From Polyangiaceae bacterium (GTDB lineage: Bacteria > Myxococcota_A > Polyangia > Polyangiales > Polyangiaceae): a DNA stretch of 64,000 bases. Within the stretch, counting starts at the first letter, position 1. Every line of letters starts with the position of its first letter. The position numbers and the translations under genes are program-made. Under the pieces are notes generated by a model. The model was not told the DNA's origin and searched no databases. It worked only from the letters and a program-made list of their open reading frames with translations. Below are positions 1 through 9,489 of the stretch, piece after piece. The stretch is from NCBI GenBank assembly GCA_016719945.1, contig JADJYE010000001.1:124001-188000 (forward strand). The letters are read 5' to 3'.

Positions 1-2
1 TC

Positions 3-3000
3 CCGCTGACCCTCCTCGTCGTGGCCATCGCGTGCCTGCCAGGCCCGCGGGCGCCGGAGGTCCCGCCGAGCGGCACCCTGGGCCTCAAGACGCTCCTGGG
101 CTCGAGTGAGGAGACCGGGCCGCTCAAGGTGGTCTACACGTCACCGAAGGGGACCCTGAAGGGCCCCAGCGAGATCACCGTGCTCTTCAACAAGCCGATG
201 CGCTCGCTCGAGGTCGCCGCCAAGGAGGCCCCGTTCCCCGCCACGGTCGAGCCGGCCATCGCGGGGACGTGGCAGTGGGCCGGCACGCGAGCTGCGAGCT
301 TCATCCCGGCTCGCGAAGGGGGCGGCGGCGCGCTGCGCCTGCCGAAGGCGACGAAGTTCACGGTCACCATCCCGAAGGGGACCAAGAGCGCAGACGGCGA
401 TGCGCTCGCCGAGGAGCACCGCTTCGAATTCGAGACCGAGCGCCCGCGCGTCGTGTCGACCAGCCCGGGCAACCGCGCGACGGGCCTCGAGCCTGGCGCC
501 GTGTTCACGCTCTACACCGACCAGCCCCTCGACGATGCCGAGCTCGCCAAGCACCTCACGATCAAGGCAGCGGGCAAGCCCATCGCCGCGCAGGTGTCGC
601 GACAGGACCCGAAGAACGAGAAGCAGTTTCGTGTGACGCCATCGTCGCCGTTGCCGGTCGACGCCACGATCGAGCTCCTGGTCGGCGCAGGGCTCAAAGG
701 GAAGGAGGGGCCGCTCGCCTCGGAGAAGGGGCAGACGTTCTTCTTCGAGACCTACGGGCCGCTGGTGGTCGACGAGGTCCGCTGCGCGTCGTACCGGGTC
801 GGCGCCAAGTGCGACGCGCCGGACGGCATCCGCGTGCGCCTGTCGAACCCGGTGAAGGTCAAGGACCTGAAGAAGGCGCTGTCGGTCGATCCCCCCGTGA
901 AGCTGCGCTGGCCCTCGTGGATGAGCGACGACGACGAATACTCCGAGCTCGATCTGAACGGCTCGTTCCTGCCTGGCAAGTCGTACACCGTCTCGGTCAA
1001 GAGCCCGCTGACCGACGTCTTTGGGCAGGCGCTCTCGAAGGGCGCGGACGCGCTCGTCGCCTTCTGCGATCTCGACCCCATCGCGCGCATCGGCGTGACC
1101 GACGGCGTGCTCGAGGGCACCGCCAAGCGTGAGGTCACCGTCGCGCACATCAACACGAGCGATCTCGACGTGGGGCTCGTCAAGCTCGACGAAGACGCGG
1201 TGCTCGCGATCGTGAACGACAAGCTCTCGTTCGCTGAGCTCGTCAAGCGCCCGGGCTTCACCACCACGCGCCTCGGGGCCGGGCGCAAGAACGTCCACGA
1301 GCGCCACAAGGTCTCGCTCGACACGGCCCTCGGACCGAAGGGCAAGGGGCCCTTCGCGATCACCGCGTCCTACACCTCCAACGGCCACCCGGAGACTCAG
1401 CGGCGGGTCGCTCAGCTGACCGATCTGGCGGTCTCCGCGAAGGTCTCGGCGCAAGGCTCGCTCGTCATGGTGACGCGCCTCGCCGACGCCGCCCCCGTCT
1501 CGGGCGCCGAGGTCCGTATCCGCCGTCCTGGCAAGCCCGCGGTCGTCCGCACGACCGACGCGCAAGGCTTCGCCGTCTTCGACAAGGACTTCGTCCCCGA
1601 GTTCGCCGACGAGACCGCGGTCATCTTCGCGAAGAAGGACGGCGACGTCGCCTTCAAGCCGGTCGCCGACAACGTCTGGGGCGACGCCTTCGAGCCCGGA
1701 GAAGACGGCCCGATCGGCTACATGTTCGACGACCGCGGGATCTATCGCCCCGGCGAGACGGCCCACCTCAAGGGCATCCTCCGCGATCCGCTGCCGACGG
1801 GCATGAAGACGCCCTCCGTGGGCACGCCGATCGCGATCACGGTCGAGGGCCCCGACGGCGACAAGATCGCCGCCATTCCCGCCACGACCACGCCCTTCGG
1901 GACGTTCACCGCAGACATCAAGATCCCCATCAGCGGCCGCCTGGGCACCTATTGGGTCCGCGCGATGCGGGGCGGCGAGGAGATCGCCCAGGAGACGCTG
2001 GAGGTCGCCGAGTTCCGACCCACCGAGTTCAAGGTCGCCGTCGAGAGCGACAAATCGAGCTACGTGCGCGGCGACGCTGCCAAGTGGCTCGGCCGCGGCG
2101 ATTATCTGTACGGCGCGCCGATGAACGGCGCGCGCGCCGAGCTCTCCGTGAGCCGTGGGTTCGCCTATTTTTCGCCTCCCGACAGCGCAGGGTTCGTCGT
2201 CTCCGACCAGGACTACCAGTCCGATCTGCCCTATTCCTCGCTGAGAAAATACGAGCTCACCTCGAGCGACGTGAGCCTCGACGCGAGCGGCACCGCCTCC
2301 ACCAGCGCGAAGCTCGACCTGCCCGGCATGATCGGCCCCGAGCGAGTCCGCTGTGTGCTCGACGTCACCGACGTCTCTCGCCAGCAGGTGTCCAGCACGA
2401 CGACCGCGATCGTCCACCCGGCCGAGCACTACGTCGGCGTGGGGCTCGATCGCACCTTCGTCGAGGCCAAGACGAAGCTTTCCCCGACGTTCATCGCCGT
2501 GAAGCCGGGCGGCGATCGCGTCGCCGGCGCGCCCCTCAAGGTGGGCCTCATCAAGCGCACGTGGGCCGTCGCGAAGCAGGGCAGCGGCGGGGGCTCGGCG
2601 ACGACGCTCTCCTCCGCGGTCGACACGGTCGTCTCCTCGTGCGCGCTCACCAGCGCCAAGTCGCCGGTCTCCTGCGATCTCACCCCGCCGGACGCCGGTC
2701 GCTACATCGTCCGCGTCACGAGCGAGGACGGCCGCAAGAACCCGGTGGCAGCGTCGGTCGACGTCTACGTCACCGGTGAGTCGAGCGGCGCGCTGTCGGC
2801 CTTCGCGGAGGGAGACGAGCCGACCATCGAGCTGGTCACCGATCGCGAGACCTACAAGGTCGGCGACAAGGCGAAGATCCTGGTCAAGTCCCCTGGAAGA
2901 GCGCCGAGGCGCTGCTGACCGTCGAGCGCGCTGGCGTCTTCGAGCACCGCCGCGTGCAGCTCACCGGCGCCGCGCCGAGCGTCGAGGTCACCATCACCGA

Positions 3001-5602
3001 GGACATGCGCCCGAACGCCTTCGTCTCCGTCCTCGTGCACAAGGGCCGCACGAAGAAGGCGCCCGCGAGCGACAAGCCCGACGTCGGCGCGCCCGACTAC
3101 CTCCACGGACAGACCAACCTGTTGGTCGACCCCGCCAGCAAGCGGCTCAAGGTCGAGGTGAGGCCGGCGCGAAGCGATCTCCGACCCGGGGAAGAGGCGG
3201 AGATCGCGCTCAAGGTCAGTGACGTGAAGGGCGCGGGGGTCAAGACGGAGCTGACCGTCTACGCCGCCGACGAGGGCGTGTTGTCACTCGTCGACTACAC
3301 CCTGCCGAACCCGCTCGACACCTTCGCGGCCGCGCGCCCGCTGCGGGTCGCCACGCTCGAGTCCCGCGACAAGCTCGCGACGCTCTTCGATCCCCTGAGC
3401 GGTCTCGGCCTCGACAAGGGGCTCGCGGGCGGCGGCGGCGACGACGCGCCCGGCTCGGGCGTGCGCGGCGACTTTCGGGCGAGCGCTTACTACAACGCCG
3501 CCGTCGTCACCAACGACGCGGGCGAGGCGACCGTGAAGTTCAAGCTTCCCGACGGGCTCACGACGTACCGCGTGATGGCCGTCGCCGCGTCGGAGACCGA
3601 CCGCTTCGGCGCGGGCGAGTCCCGGGTGACGACCAGCCGCGTGCTGATGGCGCGCCCGGCGCTGCCCCGGTTCCTGCGGGCCGGAGACACCTTCGAGGCG
3701 TCGGTCATCGTCTCGTCCAAGGCCTCCACGACCCAAGAGGTGGACGTCGTCGCGAAGCTCCAAGGCGTGGTCGCGCGAGGGGATACGAAGAAGCGGGTCA
3801 CGGTCGACGCCGGCAAGAGCGTCGAGGTCCGCTTCACGGCGGACGCGCCGAAGATCGGCTCGGCGGTCATCCAGTTCGAGGTCGAGAGCGGCGCGGAGCG
3901 TGACGCCGTCCGCGTCGAGCGCAAGGTGCAGATGCCCCTGTCGTTCGAGTCGGTGGCGCTGTACGGCAACACCGAGACCGCGGCGGCGGAGCGGCTCGGC
4001 GATCTGTCCGAGATCCGCGATGACGTCGGGGAGCTGGTGATGACCACCTCGTCGACCGCGCTGGTCGGGCTCGACGCAGGCTCCTCGCAGCTGCTCGAGT
4101 ACCCGTACGGCTGCACCGAGCAGCTCACCAGCAAGCTCGTGCCCCTGGTGGCGATGAAGGATCTCGCCAAGGACTTCGGCCTGGCGCTGCCGGCCAACAC
4201 CGACGACGTCGTCGAAAAGACGATCGCGAAGATCCTGACCCACCAGCGCTACGACGGGTCGTTCGGGTTCTGGCCCGACTCGCCCCAGCCGAGCCCGTGG
4301 GCCACCACCTACGCCCTGTGGGGGCTCAGCGAGGCCAAGAAGAGGGGGCACGCCGTCCCCGCCGCCGCGCTCGATCGGGCGACGCAGTACCTGTTCAAGT
4401 CGCTCGACTCGGGCGACCCGCTGTTCTCGGCGAACGTGGGGCCGTTCGTGCTCTACGTCCTCGCGGAGCTCGGCAAGCCCGACCCCGGACGGGCGGCGAC
4501 CCTGTTCGCCGATCGCGCCAAGCTGCCTTTGTACTCGAAGGCGCTGCTCACCAGCGCGATGGCGCTCGGCAAGGCGGACGAGGCGTCCGTCGCGGACCTC
4601 GTGAAGGACCTCGAGGCCTCGATACGCCTCGACGGAAACCTCGCCCGCACGGCCGAGAACCTGGGGGACGACTACGCCGTCTACCTGGACTCGGACGCGA
4701 GGACCTCGGCCCTCGTCCTCAGGGCGCTCTTGCACGCCAAGCCGAGCCACCCGCTCGCGCCCAACCTCGCGATGGGCCTCTTGGCGGGGCGCGACGGCGG
4801 ACAGTTCCGCTCGACCCAGGAGGGCGCGTGGGCGCTGCTCGCGCTCGGCGACTACAGGAAGGCGCAGGAGGCCGCCGAGCCCAATTTCTCTGCGCAGGTG
4901 TTCTTCGGCGACGCGCTCGTCTCCGAGCAGGAGTTCCGCGGGCGCTCGGTGGTGCCCCAGATCAAGTCGTTCGCGACGAAGGATCTCGCGTCCCAGAAGG
5001 GCAGCATCCTGAGCATGCGCGTCGACGGACAAGGCAAGCTGTTCTACGAGGCGCGCCTCAAGTACGCGCGCAAGACGCTGCCGACCGACGTCATCGACCG
5101 CGGCTTCTACGTGGAGCACCGCCTGCGCAAGGTCACGCCCGACACCCTCGACGAGGTGCTCGCGACCGTCCCCGACGCGACGCTCGAGACGTTCCAGGGC
5201 GGAGATCTCATCCTCGCGGACGTGCTCGTGGTCACGCTCAAGCCTCGGCGCTACGTCGCCATCGACGCCCCGCTCCCCGCAGGGTTCGAGGCCGTCGACA
5301 CCCGGCTCGCCACGACCTCGGATCGGCTGCGCGGCGTCGACCACGTCGCGCCCTCGTACGACGAGGGAGACGTGGCCATGGAAGACGCGGAGTGGTCTTC
5401 CTACTACACGCGCGAGGTGCGCGACGATCGTGTCCTGTTCTTCGTCGACTCGATGGCGGCTGGCGTCTACCGCTACCGCTACCTCGCGCGTGCGACCGCG
5501 ATGGGCGCCTTCATCACCCCGCCGACGAAGGTCGAGGAGATGTACGCGCCGGAGATCTTCGGCCGCACGGGCGCCGCGACGATCCGCGTCGAGCCGAAGT
5601 GA
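3..5602 (+). CDS. Bacterial alpha-2-macroglobulin, lipoprotein type; 5' end outside window; one-base frameshift at 2890-2893
   Basis: Periplasmic protease-trapping protein that covalently captures attacking proteases through a thioester. The first codons read as the end of a lipoprotein signal (LLVVAIAC), so the start lies before the window. About 1866 residues are visible if the frame is repaired. Up to about base 2893 the protein is read in one frame and then ends falsely at 2918. From 2894 it continues in another frame with WKSAEALLTVERAG, and adding one C to the CCCC run at 2890-2893 joins the two. The downstream half holds the thioester motif GCTEQ (CTEQ codons at 4112-4123) and the alpha-helical thioester and receptor-binding regions. 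The next gene is penicillin-binding protein 1C, the same order as yfhM-pbpC in Escherichia coli, which suggests joint defence and repair of the cell envelope. The frameshift is probably an assembly error. Confidence 0.93.
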
Positions 5603-5615
5603 GGGCGGCTCAGCG

Positions 5616-8045
5616 GTGACGTCACGCCCGCGCACGCGGAGCCGGCTGCGGCGCGCGGCGCGGGCCGCGCTGTGGGCCCTCGCCGCGACGGCGCTCGCTC
5701 CCACCGTCGCGCTGGGCGTCCTCGCGGCGCGCACGCCGATCCCGCCCGAGCTGCTCGGCGAAACGGAGGGCGGCCCCGCCGATCGCAACAGCGTCACGAT
5801 CACCGATCGGAGCGGGACGATCCTGGCGGAGATCCGCGACGAGGGCCGGATGCGCCAGCGCAGGCTCCCGCTCGACGAGCTCGGCCCGACGATCGAGCGG
5901 GCGATCTTGGCCGCCGAGGACGCCCGCTTCTACGCCCACCCTGGCATCGATCCGCTGGCGATGGCGCGCGCGGCCGCCAGCAGCTTGATCGAAGGTCGCG
6001 TCGTGTCGGGGGCCTCGACGCTGACGCAGCAGCTCGCGCGCACGCTGCTCTCCGCGCCGCGCACGGTGCGCGCGAAGGTCGACGTGATGGCGCTGGCGGT
6101 GCGCCTCGAGGCCACGTTCACCAAGCGCCGGATCCTCGAGGAGTACCTGAACCGCGTCGAGTTCGGGCCCAACGTGCGCGGCGTGGAGGCCGCCTCGCAG
6201 TTGTATTTCGGCAAGTCGGTGGCTTCGCTCTCGCTCGCCGAGGCCGCCGCGCTGGCGAGCATCCCGAGGGGGCCGTCGCTCTACGATCCGTTCAAGCGGC
6301 CCGAGCTGCTGCGAGCGCGCCGCGATCGCGTGCTCGAGCGCATGGCCTCTCACGACCTCGCCTCACCCGAAGAGGTCGCGCGAGCGAAGGGGGAGCCCCT
6401 GGTCGTCGGTCCTCGGTTTCGCCGCGGCTCGGCGCCTCACTTCGTGGCCGCGCTCGAGCAGGGGGGGCTCGACCCGTGCGGCGGTCCCCAGCCGATCCCG
6501 TCCGGCGCGGTGGAGATCCGCACCACGCTGATCGCCGATCTGCAGCGTGAGGTCGAGCAGTCCGCGCGGGCGACGCTTCGAGAGCTGTCGTCGCGAGCGG
6601 TGACCGCGGCCTCCGTCGTCGTGCTCGCCAACGAGACCGGCGATGTCCTCGCCTATCTCGGCTCTCCCGACGTCGACGACGAAGCTCGGCTCGGCGCGAA
6701 CGACGGCTGCCGTGCGCGCCGCCAGCCTGGCTCCACCCTGAAGCCGTTCGTGTACGGGCTCGCGCTCGAGAGGCTCGGCATGACCCCCGCGACGCTGCTC
6801 CCGGACGTCGAGCTCTCGTTCGTCGGCGCTGACGGCGGGGCCTTCCGACCGAAGAACTACGATGAACGGTTCCACGGTCCGGTCCTGATGCGCCAGTCCC
6901 TCGGCAGCTCGCTCAACGTTCCGGCCGTCTGGCTCACCGAGCGGCTCGGGCCGAGCTCCGTCCTCGAGCGCCTGCACGACGTCGGGATGTGCTCGCTCGA
7001 TCGCCCCCCGAGCCACTACGGCGTCGCGCTCGCGCTCGGAGACGGGGAGGTCACCCTGGTGGAGCTGGCGTCGGCCTACGCGACGCTCGCGCGCGGCGGC
7101 CACTCGGTGCGACCCCGCGCGGTGCTCGAGGTCTCGCTCGGCGACGGCTCACGGGTCGAGGTCCCGTCGGTCGCCGGCCCGCCCGTGCTCGACGCAGCGA
7201 CCACGGAGCTCATCACCGACATGCTCGCCGATCCCCGCGCGCGCATGGCCTCGTTCGGCGAACGCACCGTGTTCGACCTCCCGTTCCGGGTGGCGGCGAA
7301 GACCGGGACATCCAAGGGGTTTCGCGACAACTGGGCCGTGGGCTACAGCGAGAGCCTCACCGTCGCGGTGTGGGTCGGCAATTTCGACGGCTCGCCGATG
7401 CGCGAGGTCTCCGGGATCACCGGGGCGGGGCCCCTGTTCCGCGCCGTCATGTCGGCGGCCGCGCGCTTCATCCCGCCGGGGGAGCTCGCGCGGCCGCGCG
7501 CGCCCGAGGTGGAGGTCTGCCCGCTGAGCGGCCGAGCTCCGGGCCCCCACTGCCCGCACACGAAGAAGGAGCGCATACCCGAGGGCACGAAGCTCGGGCC
7601 CTGCCAGCTGCACACGAGCGTGCTCATCGATACCCTGACGGGCGAGCTCTCCGGCCCCTCCTGCCAGACCGACGTCGAGGCGCGCCCCTTCGAGGCCTAC
7701 CCGCCGCTGTTCATGCCGTGGGCGCGCACCGCGAAGCGACCGCTCGCACCCGCGACCTATTCGCTGCGCTGCCCGGGCCCGAAGGGCGCTGCTTCGTTGG
7801 ATGTGCGGGTGCTCTACCCGGAGGACGGCGCGCAGTTCTTCCTCGATGGCGGCGCGCGGGCGCACATCCGCGCGGTGGCGACGTTCCCCAACGGCGCGGG
7901 CTCACCCGCCTTCGTGCTCGACGGCTCACGGCTCAAGGCCGACCCCGAGGGGGCGGTCATCCTGGAGCTCACGGCCGGGCGACACACCCTCCACGCGGAG
8001 GTCGACGATCACCGCAGCGACCCGGTGACGTTCGAGGTCGAGTGA
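5616..8045 (+). CDS. pbpC: Penicillin-binding protein 1C (bifunctional peptidoglycan glycosyltransferase/transpeptidase)
   Basis: Polymerises and cross-links peptidoglycan at the outer face of the inner membrane. The chosen start is GTG 5616, 13 bases after the upstream stop and preceded by a GAGGGCGG ribosome-binding stretch; it gives a short basic tail and one membrane segment at about residues 14-35. The glycosyltransferase family 51 motif EDARFYAHPGID lies near residue 100, followed by GASTLTQQLART. The transpeptidase motifs are STLK (near residue 372), SSLN (near 432) and KTGTS (Lys about 562). The last 100 residues match the C-terminal beta domain typical of PBP1C. All catalytic motifs are present. 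It is probably cotranscribed with the alpha-2-macroglobulin gene, with which pbpC is commonly paired in proteobacteria. Confidence 0.95.
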   Translation: MTSRPRTRSRLRRAARAALWALAATALAPTVALGVLAARTPIPPELLGETEGGPADRNSVTITDRSGTILAEIRDEGRMRQRRLPLDELGPTIERAILAAEDARFYAHPGIDPLAMARAAASSLIEGRVVSGASTLTQQLARTLLSAPRTVRAKVDVMALAVRLEATFTKRRILEEYLNRVEFGPNVRGVEAASQLYFGKSVASLSLAEAAALASIPRGPSLYDPFKRPELLRARRDRVLERMASHDLASPEEVARAKGEPLVVGPRFRRGSAPHFVAALEQGGLDPCGGPQPIPSGAVEIRTTLIADLQREVEQSARATLRELSSRAVTAASVVVLANETGDVLAYLGSPDVDDEARLGANDGCRARRQPGSTLKPFVYGLALERLGMTPATLLPDVELSFVGADGGAFRPKNYDERFHGPVLMRQSLGSSLNVPAVWLTERLGPSSVLERLHDVGMCSLDRPPSHYGVALALGDGEVTLVELASAYATLARGGHSVRPRAVLEVSLGDGSRVEVPSVAGPPVLDAATTELITDMLADPRARMASFGERTVFDLPFRVAAKTGTSKGFRDNWAVGYSESLTVAVWVGNFDGSPMREVSGITGAGPLFRAVMSAAARFIPPGELARPRAPEVEVCPLSGRAPGPHCPHTKKERIPEGTKLGPCQLHTSVLIDTLTGELSGPSCQTDVEARPFEAYPPLFMPWARTAKRPLAPATYSLRCPGPKGAASLDVRVLYPEDGAQFFLDGGARAHIRAVATFPNGAGSPAFVLDGSRLKADPEGAVILELTAGRHTLHAEVDDHRSDPVTFEVE

Positions 8046-8056
8046 GGACAAAACGA

Positions 8057-8082
8057 AGCCGGCCGCGAGGTCGCGGCCGGCT
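8057..8082. terminator. Bidirectional hairpin between converging genes
   Basis: AGCCGGCCGCGA and its exact reverse complement form a 12-bp stem around a two-base spacer. It lies between the stop of pbpC and the stop of the minus-strand DUF1501 gene. A-rich sequence (ACAAAACG) precedes it, so read on the minus strand it is followed by several T, which fits an intrinsic terminator best for the DUF1501 operon. Confidence 0.75.
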
Positions 8083-8112
8083 CCACCCGTGCTGGCTTGC
8101 AGCCTGGTCGGC

Positions 8113-9477
8113 TCAGGTGAGCTCGATCAGGTTCTCTAGCTCGGCCGGGCTCTCCGTCGTCGGCTGCTTCGAGGCGGCCTCGCTGTCGAGGATGCCCGCG
8201 AGGCGGCGCAGCGCGTTCTGGATGTGACCCGCCTTGATGGTCAGGCTCGAGGACTCGTCGAGCACGCCGGTGTCCGGGTTCACGCCGAGGGCCTGGTGGC
8301 GGTCGTCCGTGCCACCCTTGACGCCCGACTTGATCGGCCGACCGTTGACCGCACCCATGAAGATGTTGCTGGTGATCGGCCAGTGGTCCTTGCCGTTGCC
8401 GTCGTTGTAGCCCGGCGTGCGGCCGAAGTCCGAGGTGAGCGAGAGCAGCGTCTTGTCCGCGATCTCGACGTCCTCGAGGACCTGGAGCGCGCGAGGAACA
8501 CCCTGGTCCGGGTCGAACAGGCGACCGAGCGAGTTCGCGATGTTGGTGTCGACCGTGCCGTGATGATCCCAGCCGGCGTTCGAGGAGATGCTCACCGCGA
8601 CGCACAGGCCGGCCTTGTACGCGGCGGCAGCGAGCTGCACCGCACCCGCGATGCCGTCGAGCAGGGCGTCGCCCTCCGGGAGGTAGTCGACCAGGCGCTT
8701 CAGCTCGTTCTGGCCCAGGCGGGACAGGTAGAGCGTGTTCATCGCCGTGCGCAGCTTGGGCAGGCGCTGCTGCCCCATCTTGGAGTTGAACCGCGCCTCA
8801 CGAGCCTTGGCGATCATCTCCGCCTGGGCGTCGTTGTAGTAGAGCGCCTCGGGATCGTTCGGGTCGCGGCGGTACGGGTACGCGAGACGCTTGATGACGT
8901 CGATGTTGCCGAGGCGGGTGACGGCGGTGAGGCCGCCCGTGCCGGTGTAGCCACCGAACCCGACGAAGCCCATCGGGGCGTTCGGGAGCAGCGCCGAAGC
9001 GGCGACCGCGCCGAAGGCCGCCGTGTTCTCGGCCGCGTTGCCGGTGACCGAGAGGCGGGCGCCGACGTCGTGGCTGTTGGTCTGGTAGTCGATGCCGTTG
9101 ATGACCAGCATCCGCTCCGCGTTCGCCTCCATGAAGGTCTCGAACACGAGAGCCTGAGCCTGCGCCGCGGCGTTGTTCGCGAGGTCCGCGCTCTGAGAGA
9201 GCGGGGCCCAGCTCACACCGTTCGAAGCGACCGGGATCGCCGAGGTGAGGTAGCGGTTCATCGTGTCCGTCGGAGCGTTGCCCGCCGCGGCTTCCGCGCT
9301 GGGCGCACCCTTCGGGTCACAGATGTTGGTGACGTCCCAACCGCCCATCTGAGCGATGTTGACGAAGAACGTCCCGGAATACTCGGCCGCCTCTGCTTCA
9401 CTACCCGAGAGCGCCGATCCGGCGACCACGGTGAGGCCCGTCATGCTGCACAGCTTGAGAAAATCTCTGCGTTCCAT
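8113..9477 (-). CDS. DUF1501 family exported protein with twin-arginine signal
   Basis: A 454-residue protein starting MERRDFLKLC, a twin-arginine (RRDFLK) export signal followed by a hydrophobic stretch and an Ala-Glu-Ala cleavage region near residue 30. The body matches the DUF1501 family, which is related to the alkaline phosphatase/sulfatase fold: the segments FVNIAQMGGWD, GWDHHGTVD and TSDFGRTPGYNDGNGKDHW are characteristic. DUF1501 proteins are usually encoded next to multidomain haem-binding proteins in Planctomycetes and myxobacteria, and that holds here: the upstream gene ends 12 bases before this start, so the two form an operon. The substrate is unknown; surface polymer or sulfate-ester metabolism has been proposed for such pairs, but nothing here shows it. 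Confidence 0.85.
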   Translation of the reverse strand: MERRDFLKLCSMTGLTVVAGSALSGSEAEAAEYSGTFFVNIAQMGGWDVTNICDPKGAPSAEAAAGNAPTDTMNRYLTSAIPVASNGVSWAPLSQSADLANNAAAQAQALVFETFMEANAERMLVINGIDYQTNSHDVGARLSVTGNAAENTAAFGAVAASALLPNAPMGFVGFGGYTGTGGLTAVTRLGNIDVIKRLAYPYRRDPNDPEALYYNDAQAEMIAKAREARFNSKMGQQRLPKLRTAMNTLYLSRLGQNELKRLVDYLPEGDALLDGIAGAVQLAAAAYKAGLCVAVSISSNAGWDHHGTVDTNIANSLGRLFDPDQGVPRALQVLEDVEIADKTLLSLTSDFGRTPGYNDGNGKDHWPITSNIFMGAVNGRPIKSGVKGGTDDRHQALGVNPDTGVLDESSSLTIKAGHIQNALRRLAGILDSEAASKQPTTESPAELENLIELT

Positions 9478-9489
9478 GGCTGGTACCTC